Program-made: the position numbers and the translations under genes
Source of the DNA: JAISGQ01 sp045534445
GTDB taxonomy: Bacteria; Bacillota; Clostridia; Oscillospirales; Acutalibacteraceae
Direction of reading: 5' to 3'
Length of the DNA stretch: 29,112 nucleotides
Assembly: GCA_045534445.1 (NCBI GenBank)
Contig: JAZSJQ010000032.1
Coordinates: forward strand, 1 to 29,112
The notes under the pieces: generated by a model
What the model was told of the DNA's origin: nothing
The model's database searches: none
What the model saw: the letters and a program-made list of their open reading frames with translations, nothing else
Shown: piece by piece, positions 14,434-22,259 of the stretch
Layout of the letters: each line of letters starts with the position of its first letter
How positions within the stretch are numbered: position 1 is the stretch's first letter

Positions 14434-15153
14434 ATGGCTTTAATAAAATGTTCAGAATGTGGAAAAGAAGTATCAGATAAAGCAGCGGCTTGTATTCATT
14501 GTGGTTACCCTTTTGCGTTAGAACGACAGGATGCGGCTAAGAAAAATAACTTCAACATCAATTTCGATTTTATCAAAAATATAACTAATAAAATTACGTC
14601 AAAAAACAAAACGTTTATCTTAATAAGTGGAGTAGCTATACTTGTGTTGATTATCGGTATAGTTCTTGGCGCAATTAAGATTGCAGAAGTAAGGGAAGAA
14701 AAGGCGTATCAAATAATGATAGAGGAATCGAGAAATAATATTGCGCCTTATTTGGAAATAATCCCTTGTAGACCAGATGAAGAAACAGGTAAAGTTCTTT
14801 TGCCAGGTGAGTTGTACAAAAATATTGACAATGTTGAGTTTTTAGGACTGAAAGGATCCATATCTTTCCCAAAAGATGAGTATGGAGTAATTGATACTGT
14901 ATATTGGGCTTCGAATGATTTCTTTACTTATGATGAACATCAAGAATTTGTTTCAAAATTAGATGATTATTTTGGAACAAAAGCAGTAATGGATTACGAT
15001 ATAATTGGACAATGGACAGAGAAAGATTATTATTGGGAAGATGAATCAGTTCCATCTGTTGTTGTTTTTTATACTTCTGTTAGAGCAAATCACGAACAAG
15101 AAACGGATAGATTCGAAGTTTATTGGGATATGGATGCTGAGATGCCAGACTAA
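14434..15153 (+). CDS. zinc-ribbon membrane protein of unknown function
   Basis: A 239-residue protein. Residues 6-23 form a zinc ribbon (CSECGKEVSDKAAACIHCG: C6, C9, C20, C23). One membrane helix follows at about 60-83 (ILISGVAILVLIIGIVLGAI), then a soluble domain of about 155 residues rich in acidic and aromatic residues with no recognised motif. The zinc ribbon should be cytoplasmic and the C-terminal domain outside. AGGAGGAAGAG precedes ATG 14434. Codon use is clearly AT-richer (AAA, AAT, TTA, GAA) than in the flanking genes, which fits recent transfer. It ends at a bidirectional terminator. Confidence 0.8.
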   Translation: MALIKCSECGKEVSDKAAACIHCGYPFALERQDAAKKNNFNINFDFIKNITNKITSKNKTFILISGVAILVLIIGIVLGAIKIAEVREEKAYQIMIEESRNNIAPYLEIIPCRPDEETGKVLLPGELYKNIDNVEFLGLKGSISFPKDEYGVIDTVYWASNDFFTYDEHQEFVSKLDDYFGTKAVMDYDIIGQWTEKDYYWEDESVPSVVVFYTSVRANHEQETDRFEVYWDMDAEMPD

Positions 15154-15184
15154 AAAACAGGGAGCCAATCGGCTCCCTGTTTTT
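15153..15184. terminator. bidirectional terminator after the zinc-ribbon gene
   Basis: A 14-bp stem AAAAACAGGGAGCC/GGCTCCCTGTTTTT (15153-15166 with 15171-15184), AATC loop. A minus-strand reading frame remnant ends exactly on its right side (15185), so it once served two converging genes. Confidence 0.9.
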
Positions 15185-15306
15185 CTATGACTTCAAAAGC
15201 TCTATGTACTTGTTGACCGTTGTTTTGTTCAATTGTATACTCTCGCAAGCTTGCGTACATTAAGCTGTGATAAAGCAAGAGTGGAAAATAAACAAACTGC
15301 ACGCAT
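15185..15306 (-). pseudogene. possible remnant of an HTH-containing gene, frameshifted
   Basis: On the minus strand, ATG at 15304-15306 opens a frame containing STLALSQLNVRKLARVYN, which stops at 15229-15231. In the next frame LNKTTVNKYIELLKS continues to a TAG at 15185-15187 next to the terminator. Joined, they look like a helix-turn-helix tail with one base deleted. Too short to assign a family. No other gene is visible from 15154 to 15407. Confidence 0.28.
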
Positions 15307-15340
15307 GGTTACAACTGCATTACAGCCAATGCACACTTCC

Positions 15341-15369
15341 TTGACACATAAAAGCAATAATGCTAATAT
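15341..15369 (+). promoter_or_regulatory. promoter of the lgt-rsmE operon
   Basis: Perfect TTGACA (15341-15346), 17-nt spacer, TAATAT (15364-15369); start site near 15376, about 30 nt before the first gene. Confidence 0.8.
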
Positions 15370-15407
15370 AATTCTATAAAATTTCCGACAAAGAAAGCGG
15401 TGTTCAT

Positions 15408-15866
15408 ATGAGCAATCAGCTTAGAAAAAGAGATAAAAGCGATGAGCGTCAGGTAGTAAATTACAGAGAAACGGTGTGCGTTGTAAAGACTCCCGAAGGG
15501 CGCGCGGCAGATAAGCGTTTAGGCTCAGAGAAGGATAAGCCTGCCTACATAATCTTTTCCATACTTTCTCTTATATGCAGTGTAGGCGGAGTGCTGTCTC
15601 TTGAGATGGTCAACACTCTCAAGCTGCTGTGCATGATACCTGCGGCACTGGCGCTTGTATTTGCGATAGTTGCCAAGAGCAAACGAAGCGGAGTACTGTC
15701 CATTATGGCAATGGTATTCAGCATAATAGGCGCCGTTGCGGTCTGCTCGATTTCCCTTGCCTGCGTGTGCGTCAGAAGCCTTGCAAAGGAAATGGGCGAG
15801 GAGTATATAGCACCTCTTCAGGAGTTCTACAATAAATGGGCAGAAAAACTGCCTTTCCTTAAATAA
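15408..15866 (+). CDS. small membrane protein of unknown function
   Basis: A 152-residue protein: a charged N-terminal tail of about 45 residues, then three hydrophobic segments (about 47-66, 70-87, 96-121) and an amphipathic C-terminus. The compact three-helix layout with GVLSIMAMVFSIIGAVAV recalls DUF4190-type proteins, but I cannot assign it firmly. Its ribosome binding site is weak (GAAAGCGG). It is the first gene after a strong promoter and precedes lgt by 18 nt, so it is probably co-transcribed with lgt and rsmE. Confidence 0.75.
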   Translation: MSNQLRKRDKSDERQVVNYRETVCVVKTPEGRAADKRLGSEKDKPAYIIFSILSLICSVGGVLSLEMVNTLKLLCMIPAALALVFAIVAKSKRSGVLSIMAMVFSIIGAVAVCSISLACVCVRSLAKEMGEEYIAPLQEFYNKWAEKLPFLK

Positions 15867-15884
15867 CGCAGGAGGTTGATCCTA

Positions 15885-16694
15885 ATGCTTCCTTACCTGA
15901 ATATATTCGGGCTCAATGTGCCCATGTACGGTATGCTGATCGTGCTTGGCGTCATACTGGCGGCAGTGCTTGTGGTGTACTGTGCGGGCAAAAATTCAAA
16001 GGTGACACGGGTGGATATGTTTACAGGTGCCATGATCGTGTTTATAACATCGATAATCGGTGCTAAGGTGCTGTTCCTTCTGACAGAATTTGATGTATAC
16101 TGCGGCAATTTCGGACTTCTGATCAAGGACCCTGTAGCGTACTTCAAGAACCTTGCAGGCAGCGGACTGGTGTTCTACGGCGGCTTCATCGGCGGTGCCA
16201 TCGGACTTATCTGCTACTGCAAAGTATTCAAGCTGAATATAATTGATTATTTTGATGCCGCAATACCGGGGATACCGCTGGCACACGCTTTCGGAAGACT
16301 CGGCTGCTTCTGTGCAGGGTGCTGCTACGGAAGAAGATCCGAGCAGTTCGGCATAGTGTTCAGAAACGCCCTGACAGGTGTTTCTTCAACGGATAAAGTC
16401 ATTCCCACCCAGCTTATTGAAGCAGGCTTTAATATCCTGCTTTGTGCGGCATTGCTTCTTTATGCAAGGGGCGAGAGAAAAAGAGGTACTGTAATAGGTC
16501 TTTATATGGTCGGCTATGGCGTGTTCCGTTTCTTTATTGAATACCTGCGTGACGATGCCATACGCGGTGCGTTCCTGTGGTTCTCAACCTCACAATGGAT
16601 AAGCATAGTGCTTATAATCCCCGTGGGAATACTGCTTCTCTGCGGTATCGGAGAAAAGACAGGCAAAAAGAAAGAGGAGAGCGAAAGTGCCTAG
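15885..16694 (+). CDS. lgt: prolipoprotein diacylglyceryl transferase
   Basis: Membrane enzyme that moves diacylglycerol from phosphatidylglycerol to the lipobox cysteine of prolipoproteins, such as the lipoprotein at 10261. I start it at ATG 15885 (269 residues), with AGGAGG 9 nt upstream; a TTG three codons earlier overlaps that site. Multiple membrane helices are evident. Family marks: GSGLVFYGGFIGGAIG (about 88-103) and the signature region HAFGRLGCFCAGCCYGR (about 131-147), a cysteine-rich Firmicute variant of the usual GRIGNF block, then FRFFIEYLRDD near the end. The end overlaps rsmE by 8 nt. Confidence 0.92.
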   Translation: MLPYLNIFGLNVPMYGMLIVLGVILAAVLVVYCAGKNSKVTRVDMFTGAMIVFITSIIGAKVLFLLTEFDVYCGNFGLLIKDPVAYFKNLAGSGLVFYGGFIGGAIGLICYCKVFKLNIIDYFDAAIPGIPLAHAFGRLGCFCAGCCYGRRSEQFGIVFRNALTGVSSTDKVIPTQLIEAGFNILLCAALLLYARGERKRGTVIGLYMVGYGVFRFFIEYLRDDAIRGAFLWFSTSQWISIVLIIPVGILLLCGIGEKTGKKKEESESA

Positions 16695-17418
16695 ATTCTT
16701 TGTTGATAAAAATGCAGTAAGCGGAAACGTAGCTGTAATAGACGGTGAAGATGCAGTTCATATTTCAAAATCCCTGCGCATGAGAGTGGGGGAAAGTCTT
16801 GTGCTGTGTGACTGTGAGGGAACAGACTATCATTGCACCATAACAGGTTTTTCAGAAGGAACTGTAACCCTTTCGGTGGAGGAAGAAAAGCCCACTGTAA
16901 GCGAGCCCGACTGCAAAGTGACCCTTTATCAGGGATACCCGAAATCGGACAAGCTGGAGCTAATAACTGAAAAAGCAGTGGAGCTTGGCGTATCTGAAAT
17001 AGTACCCGTGCTTATGTCACGTTCCATAGCCCGCCCTGACGAGAAGAGCGCCGCCAAAAAGGGAGCAAGACTTCAGCGTCATGCCCTTGAAGCGGCGAAG
17101 CAGAGCGGCAGAGGCATGATCCCTCAGGTCTCTGATATGATAAGCTTTAAGGAGCTTCTCGGAAGAATTCCTCAGCATGAGCTTGTCATCACCTGCTACG
17201 AGGCAGGAGGAGAGCCTCTGAGGGCGTTTGCAGGCAATGCGAAGGATATAGCTATAGTAATAGGACCCGAGGGTGGAATCGCTGAAAATGAGATATCTGA
17301 GCTGACAGGAGCAGGTGCGAAAACAGTTACCCTCGGCAAGCGCATACTCAGAACCGAAACTGCCGCCATTGCCGCCATAACCGCCGTAATGTACGAAACG
17401 GGCAACATGGACAAATAA
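16687..17418 (+). CDS. rsmE: 16S rRNA (uracil-1498-N3)-methyltransferase
   Basis: A SPOUT-family enzyme that methylates U1498 of 16S rRNA using S-adenosylmethionine. 243 residues, normal length. It begins at GTG 16687 with AGAGGAG upstream, inside the end of lgt. The N-terminal PUA-like part has VHISKSLRMRVGE. The C-terminal trefoil knot has the SAM-binding motifs VIGPEGGIAENEI (about 196-208) and LGKRILRTETAAIAAI (about 218-233), and KLELITEKAVELGVSEIVPV (about 92-111). No key residue is missing. It ends the operon and is followed by a hairpin repeat cluster facing glmS. Confidence 0.95.
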   Translation: MPRFFVDKNAVSGNVAVIDGEDAVHISKSLRMRVGESLVLCDCEGTDYHCTITGFSEGTVTLSVEEEKPTVSEPDCKVTLYQGYPKSDKLELITEKAVELGVSEIVPVLMSRSIARPDEKSAAKKGARLQRHALEAAKQSGRGMIPQVSDMISFKELLGRIPQHELVITCYEAGGEPLRAFAGNAKDIAIVIGPEGGIAENEISELTGAGAKTVTLGKRILRTETAAIAAITAVMYETGNMDK

Positions 17419-17427
17419 AGTTTAGGT

Positions 17428-17575
17428 CAAGCCTTTTCAAAGGCTTGCGGATTCCAAAGGCAGAGCCTTTGGCAGGTGTTTGAGGACAGAGTCCTCAACT
17501 ATTCGTAAACAAAAAAGCCGCAGGTGAAAATCTGCGGCTTTAAAAGTATTATCAGTTAAGGGGCAAAGCCCTTAA
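17428..17575. repeat. intergenic hairpin repeat cluster between rsmE and glmS
   Basis: Hairpins: 17428-17447 (CAAGCCTTT/AAAGGCTTG), 17454-17472 (CCAAAGGC/GCCTTTGG), 17480-17498 (TTGAGGAC/GTCCTCAA), 17514-17541 (terminator) and 17556-17575 (TTAAGGG/CCCTTAA). The order of modules parallels the cluster at 9038-9264: CCAAAGG, a spacer with GGCAGG, TTGAGGAC ending in CTCAACTAT, an AAAAAG terminator, then a TTAAGG stem. Both lie between converging genes. Confidence 0.85.
17514..17541. terminator. terminator between rsmE and glmS
   Basis: AAAGCCGCAG (17514-17523) pairs with CTGCGGCTTT (17532-17541); flanking A and T runs suit both strands. Confidence 0.82.
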
Positions 17576-17584
17576 AGATCCTTT

Positions 17585-19399
17585 TTACTCAACAGTAACA
17601 GACTTTGCGAGGTTTCTGGGCTTATCAACATCAAGACCTCTTGCTACGGATACATGATAAGCAAAGATCTGCAGGGGGATAATGGCGCCTACAGCGCGTA
17701 CAAAGGGATCGAGTGCAGGAATCTCAATAAGATTGTCGTAAACGGTCTTATCGACCTCCTGACCTTCTCTTGTCAGCAGAATGACGTTTGCGCCTCTTGC
17801 CTTGACTTCCTTTGCGTTGCTGACGGTCTTTTCAAAGAGCTCGTCGCTGGAAGCGATGGCGATAACAGGTCTGCCGGGCTCAATGAGGGAAATGGTGCCG
17901 TGCTTTAATTCGCCTGCGGCGTATGCCTCAGAGTGAATGTAGGAAATCTCCTTGAGCTTGATGGAAGCCTCCCAGCAGAGAGCGCAGTCAACACCTCTGC
18001 CGATGAAGAACAGATTCTCATTGTCCTTGTATTCATAGGCAAGCTTTTTAAACTCTTCCTCGCGGTCAAGAATAGCCTTGATATCCTCGGGAAGGGAAAG
18101 AAGAGCATCGGCACACTTCTGAAGCTTAGCCTCATCACAGCTCTTTCTGTCAGAAGCAAGTCTCAGAGCCATCATGAGAAGAACAGCAACCTGACAGGTG
18201 TAAGCTTTGGTGGTTGCAACGGCGATCTCAGGACCTGCCCATGTGTAGAGGACGATATCAGCCTCACGGGCGATGGAAGAGCCTACAACGTTGACTATTG
18301 CAATAGTAGGAATGCCGTTTTCCTTTGCGATTCTGAGGGCTGCCAGAGTATCAGCAGTCTCACCGCTCTGGGAAATGAGAACAACAGCGTCGCCCTTGCG
18401 GAAGACGAGATTCTCGTATCTGAACTCAGAAGCGATCTCGACCTGAACGGGAATGCGTGCAAGCTCTTCAATAAGGTGCTTGCCTGCCATACCTGCGTGC
18501 ATAGCACTGCCGCAGGCGACTATGTAAAGGTGATCGATCTCGGAAAGATCAGGCATTTCTTTTTCAAAGATACCTGCAACACCGTTAGCCATACGGGGAA
18601 CGATGGTGTCAGGGAGAGCCTTGGGCTGCTCGTGGATCTCCTTTATCATAAAGTGGGGGTGACCGCCCTTTTCGGCGGCGGAAACGTCCCATGTAGCGGT
18701 AAAGATTTCCTTCTCGATAGGCTGACGCTCGGAATCGAGAAGCTCAACGCCTTCGCCTGTAATAATAGCCAGCTCATTTGTATCAAGCAGATAGTACTTG
18801 TTGGTGTGGCTGAGAATAGCAGGGATATCGGAAGCTATAAAGTTTTCACCCTCTCCGAGACCGACGATGAGGGGACTGTCCTTGCGGACAGCATAGAGAG
18901 TATCGGGTCTGTCGGAGAAAAGAATGCCGAGAGCGTATGAGCCGCGAAGCTCAGCGAGAGCCTTGAATATAGCCTCAACGGGATCGCCGTTATAATACTT
19001 GTCGATAAGATGAGCGGCAACCTCAGTATCGGTTGCAGAGACGAAAACATGACCTTCCTCAATAAGCTGAGCCTTTAAGTGTGCATAGTTTTCGATAATG
19101 CCGTTGTGCACGAGAGTGACTCTGCCGCAGGCGTGGGGATGACTGTTTATGTCGGAGGGCTCGCCGTGGGTAGCCCAGCGGGTATGACCTATGCCCAAGT
19201 TTCCGACGGGGGCATGGGTCTCATTCATTTTGTTTTCAAGGTCTGCCATGCGACCCTTGGACTTGACGGTAACGACCTTACCGTCCTCAAATACAGAGAT
19301 ACCTGCGGAATCGTATCCGCGGTACTCAAGCTTTTTCAAGCCTTCAACAAGGATATCGGCAGAATTGTTCTTGCCGATGTATCCAACAATACCACACAT
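17585..19399 (-). CDS. glmS: glucosamine--fructose-6-phosphate aminotransferase
   Basis: Makes glucosamine-6-phosphate from fructose-6-phosphate and glutamine, the first step to UDP-GlcNAc for peptidoglycan. I start it at ATG 19399 (604 residues), because the mature enzyme needs Cys2 as N-terminal nucleophile (MCGIVGYIG) and GGAGG lies just upstream; an in-frame extension to 19429 would bury that residue. Seen: glutaminase domain with GHTRWATHGEP and HNGIIENY, two SIS sugar-isomerase domains (ACGSAMHAG, SQSGETADTLAAL, then SYIHSEAYAAGELKHG), and the usual end LAKSVTVE. All key residues are present. Expression is set by the glmS ribozyme upstream. Confidence 0.97.
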   Translation of the reverse strand: MCGIVGYIGKNNSADILVEGLKKLEYRGYDSAGISVFEDGKVVTVKSKGRMADLENKMNETHAPVGNLGIGHTRWATHGEPSDINSHPHACGRVTLVHNGIIENYAHLKAQLIEEGHVFVSATDTEVAAHLIDKYYNGDPVEAIFKALAELRGSYALGILFSDRPDTLYAVRKDSPLIVGLGEGENFIASDIPAILSHTNKYYLLDTNELAIITGEGVELLDSERQPIEKEIFTATWDVSAAEKGGHPHFMIKEIHEQPKALPDTIVPRMANGVAGIFEKEMPDLSEIDHLYIVACGSAMHAGMAGKHLIEELARIPVQVEIASEFRYENLVFRKGDAVVLISQSGETADTLAALRIAKENGIPTIAIVNVVGSSIAREADIVLYTWAGPEIAVATTKAYTCQVAVLLMMALRLASDRKSCDEAKLQKCADALLSLPEDIKAILDREEEFKKLAYEYKDNENLFFIGRGVDCALCWEASIKLKEISYIHSEAYAAGELKHGTISLIEPGRPVIAIASSDELFEKTVSNAKEVKARGANVILLTREGQEVDKTVYDNLIEIPALDPFVRAVGAIIPLQIFAYHVSVARGLDVDKPRNLAKSVTVE

Positions 19400-19421
19400 T
19401 AAATAAAAACCTCCAAAAATT

Positions 19422-19465
19422 TGCAGCAAAACATAGCTTCCCTGAAAAGAGGGGAGCTTGCTGCA
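19422..19465 (-). promoter_or_regulatory. long hairpin between the glmS ribozyme and the glmS start
   Basis: The outer stem TGCAGCA/TGCTGCA (19422-19428 with 19459-19465) and the inner 9-bp stem (19435-19443 with 19450-19458, one G-U) have an internal bulge and a 6-nt loop. It lies between the ribozyme core and the GGAGG site and does not cover that site. It may protect or expose the cleaved mRNA end (inference). Confidence 0.6.
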
Positions 19466-19477
19466 TTAAAGAATATC

Positions 19478-19632
19478 CGGCAATGTACACGCCTTTGTTG
19501 GCAGATCTCTCTGTGTCTTTAAACGCGTACTTGCGGCACTGTGCCGGAGGGCGCCGGAGGGCATCCGCCGAAGATTCGATAACCCTCATCCTCGTCAACC
19601 GCAGCTAAGACATCTGCGGTCCAGGCGCTTGA
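19478..19632 (-). ncRNA. glmS ribozyme (glucosamine-6-phosphate-activated)
   Basis: On the minus strand the leader has the cleavage-site block A|GCGCC (G1 at 19628), a P1 stem GACCGCAG/CTGCGGTT, and the conserved core TTGACGAGGATGAGGGTTAT continuing CGAATCTTCGGCGGATGC (19598 down to about 19561), then CCTCCGG stems and a closing helix GTACGC/GTGTAC (down to 19485). These match the glmS ribozyme core I know from Bacillus. Glucosamine-6-phosphate triggers self-cleavage at G1 and loss of the glmS message, giving feedback control. The 3' boundary is approximate. Confidence 0.93.
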
Positions 19633-19693
19633 AATTCCATAAATTACCTGAGTATTACCTCCCTTCCGTACAAGCCGAAGCTATACTGCGGGT

Positions 19694-19722
19694 ATTATAT
19701 CATAACTGATACATCTTGTCAT
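19694..19722 (-). promoter_or_regulatory. promoter of glmS
   Basis: Minus strand: ATGACA (19717-19722, 5 of 6), 17-nt spacer, perfect TATAAT (19694-19699). Transcription would start near 19687, about 60 nt before the ribozyme cleavage site, as in other glmS leaders. Confidence 0.75.
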
Positions 19723-19869
19723 TCCTTTTTTGAAATATTAACAATCTGTACAAAATATAGTGTTCTATTTACTATTTTGGAAAAATGTGTTAGTATATGT
19801 ATATATTCAGGGGTCTTGCTATACAATATTCAGAAGACACCGAAAATGTGAAAAAAGGAGACAAATATT
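19723..19869 (+). other. AT-rich region upstream of the copper genes
   Basis: It must contain the promoter of the copper operon. TATACAAT (19820-19827) could be a -10 but has no good -35 at 17 nt, which is common for regulated promoters. I see no clear CopY (TACAnnTGTA) or CsoR-type palindrome. AAAAAAGGAG before the first gene is its ribosome binding site. Confidence 0.35.
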
Positions 19870-20079
19870 ATGAAAAAGCTCATTAAGCTCAATGTTGAAG
19901 GAATGGCTTGCGGACACTGCACCGCAAATGTTGAAAAGACTCTCACCGCAGCAGGCGGCGAAAACGCAAAGGCATCCCTTGAAAATAAGACCGCAGAGGC
20001 AATGTTTGACGAAAGCGTTACCGCAGCTGAGATAATCGAAAAGATCGAAGCACTGGGCTTTGATGCATCAGAGGCATAA
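19870..20079 (+). CDS. copZ: copper chaperone / heavy-metal-associated domain protein
   Basis: A 69-residue single HMA domain, normal for CopZ-type chaperones: KLNVEGMACGHCTANVEKTL with C14 and C17 as the metal-binding pair, and EKIEALGFDA near the end. It should carry Cu(I) in the cytoplasm and pass it to the ATPase encoded next. AAAAGGAG precedes ATG 19870, and copA follows after 18 nt. The short form, ending shortly after the fold, shows no truncation. Confidence 0.88.
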   Translation: MKKLIKLNVEGMACGHCTANVEKTLTAAGGENAKASLENKTAEAMFDESVTAAEIIEKIEALGFDASEA

Positions 20080-20097
20080 GAAAGGAATATCAGCATA

Positions 20098-22257
20098 ATG
20101 GCAAAGCAGATAAGGCTCAGAGTCGGCGGGATGAGCTGTGCAGCCTGTTCAGCCCGTGTTGAAAGGGTGCTTAGAAAGCAGGGCTGTGAATCGGTAAGCG
20201 TAAATCTCGCATCGGGCGTGACGATAATATCGGGCTACGACGGCGAGATCGAAAAGCTGACAGCAGCTATAGAAAACGCAGGCTTTACTGTGGTTGACGA
20301 AACGGAAAAAAGCAATGATGAGAAGAGGCAAAGGCTTGCCCTCATTGAGCTCATCATATCAATAATTCTGTCCGCACCGCTGATGATCGGCATGATACTG
20401 CACTTTATCCTCGGAATGGATAACCCCGTAGTGCAGTTCCTCCATAATCCGTGGCTGCAGTTTGCGCTGGTAACTCCCGTACAGCTTATAATCGGCAGAA
20501 GATTCTATATCGGTGCATATAAGGCATTGAGCCACGGCTACGCAAATATGGACGTTCTGGTGGCCCTTGGCACCACCGCAGCCTATGCTCTCAGCGTATA
20601 CAATATGCTGGCAGGCAATATCCACGGAATGCACGGTATGTATTTTGAGTCATCGGGCATGGTGATAACCCTTGTACTTCTCGGAAAGTACTTTGAAACA
20701 AGGGCAAAGAGAAAGACCAACGAAGCAGTTTCCTCCCTCCTTGCACTGAAGGCTGATAAAGTAACAGTAATACGCGAGGGTGAAAACGTTGAGATAGATA
20801 TAAACGACCTTCGGGTCGGAGATATCGCACTTGTCAGAGAGGGCGAAAAAATACCCTCTGACGGTGTTGTCATCGACGGCAGTGCAAGCGTTGACGAGTC
20901 CATGCTCACAGGCGAAAATATGCCTGTTATGCGAAGTGTGGGCGATAAGGTCACAGGTGCGACCATATGCACCGGCGGAGTTATCAGAGTTGAGATAGAA
21001 AAGGTCGGTGCGGACACTGTTCTCTCAAGAATAATCGACATAGTGGAAAAGGCACAGACCTCAAAGGCACCTGTTCAGCGCCTTGCTGATAAGATAGCAG
21101 GAATCTTCGTACCCTGTGTGGTTGCCATATCCGTCATAACTCTTCTCGGCTGGCTGTTTATCGGAAAAGTGGGTACAGAGGAAGCCATAATCAAAGCTGT
21201 TGCAGTGCTGGTCGTTGCCTGCCCCTGCTCACTCGGTCTTGCCACTCCCACGGCGGTAATGGTCGGTACAGGGCTTGCGGCAAAGCACGGAGTGCTTTTT
21301 AAGGGCGGCGAATATATCGAGCGTGCAGCGGCTGTGAATGCGGTTGTTTTTGATAAGACAGGCACCCTTACCCTCGGCAGACCTGCGGTTACTGAGATAG
21401 TGACCGAGAAGGAAGAAAATGAGCTTGTGCGCCTTGCCGCAAGTGTTGAGAGCGCCAGCGCACACCCCCTTGCAAAGGCTGTATGCGAGTACGCTCAGGA
21501 GAAGGGAATTTCCCTTTCGGAATATTCCGAATTCAATTCAGAAGGAAACCTTGTTTCCGCGCTTTGCGAAGGGAAAAGAATAGCGATAGGCTCACCCGAG
21601 GCAGTAGAGGCAGGTGTTTATGCCGATAAGGCTGCCGAGCTTGAAAGCATGGGCAGGACTGTAATAGTCTTTTCGGAAAACGGAGAGACAAAGGGTATAA
21701 TCGCCATTGCCGATACAGTGCGTGACGGTGCGGCAGAGGCTGTTGCAAGCCTCCAAAAGCACGGCATAAAAACCGTTATGCTCACAGGCGACAACGAGCG
21801 AGCGGCGAGCTTTGTTGCTCATAAGCTTGGCATAAATGAAGAGCGAAGCAGAGTAACGGCTGAAAAGAAGCCTGAGACCGTGCGTGAAATAAAAGAAAAG
21901 GGCATGGTCGTTGCAATGGTTGGTGACGGCATAAACGATGCACCTGCGCTGTCTGAGGCTGATGTTGGCTTCGGCATGGCAGGCGGCAGTGACATTGCGG
22001 TTGAGACCGCCGATGTCACGGTCATACGCCGTGAGCTTACCGTAGTGCCCGATGCACTGCTTATTGCACGGCACACCATGCGAAAAATAAAGCAGAATCT
22101 TTTCTGGGCGTTTATCTACAATATCATAGGAATCCCTCTTGCCGCATTCGGAGTTTTCAGCCCTGTCATAGCAGGCGCGGCAATGGCAATGAGCTCCGTG
22201 TGTGTTGTGACAAACTCCCTGTCCCTTCGCAGATATGACCCCGAAAGGAACAGATAA
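20098..22257 (+). CDS. copA: copper-exporting P1B-type ATPase
   Basis: 719 residues, one N-terminal HMA domain (GMSCAACSARV, C14 and C17). Markers of a Cu(I) P-type ATPase in order: eight helices expected, with the CPC metal site (VACPCSLGLATP, 375-377), TGE of the actuator domain (271-273), phosphorylated D419 in DKTGTLT, the HP dipeptide SAHPLAKA (456-457), MLTGDN (561-566), GDGINDAPA (609-617), then YN in helix 7 and MSS in helix 8, which mark the copper class. It exports Cu(I) at the cost of ATP. AAAGGAA precedes the start. The partner chaperone lies upstream and an unknown gene begins 2 nt downstream. Confidence 0.95.
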   Translation: MAKQIRLRVGGMSCAACSARVERVLRKQGCESVSVNLASGVTIISGYDGEIEKLTAAIENAGFTVVDETEKSNDEKRQRLALIELIISIILSAPLMIGMILHFILGMDNPVVQFLHNPWLQFALVTPVQLIIGRRFYIGAYKALSHGYANMDVLVALGTTAAYALSVYNMLAGNIHGMHGMYFESSGMVITLVLLGKYFETRAKRKTNEAVSSLLALKADKVTVIREGENVEIDINDLRVGDIALVREGEKIPSDGVVIDGSASVDESMLTGENMPVMRSVGDKVTGATICTGGVIRVEIEKVGADTVLSRIIDIVEKAQTSKAPVQRLADKIAGIFVPCVVAISVITLLGWLFIGKVGTEEAIIKAVAVLVVACPCSLGLATPTAVMVGTGLAAKHGVLFKGGEYIERAAAVNAVVFDKTGTLTLGRPAVTEIVTEKEENELVRLAASVESASAHPLAKAVCEYAQEKGISLSEYSEFNSEGNLVSALCEGKRIAIGSPEAVEAGVYADKAAELESMGRTVIVFSENGETKGIIAIADTVRDGAAEAVASLQKHGIKTVMLTGDNERAASFVAHKLGINEERSRVTAEKKPETVREIKEKGMVVAMVGDGINDAPALSEADVGFGMAGGSDIAVETADVTVIRRELTVVPDALLIARHTMRKIKQNLFWAFIYNIIGIPLAAFGVFSPVIAGAAMAMSSVCVVTNSLSLRRYDPERNR

Positions 22258-22259
22258 GA

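Noticed and set aside
17933..18940. 335-codon open frame antisense to glmS
   Set aside because: glmS is certain on the other strand; the antisense product has no recognisable domain and no ribosome binding site.
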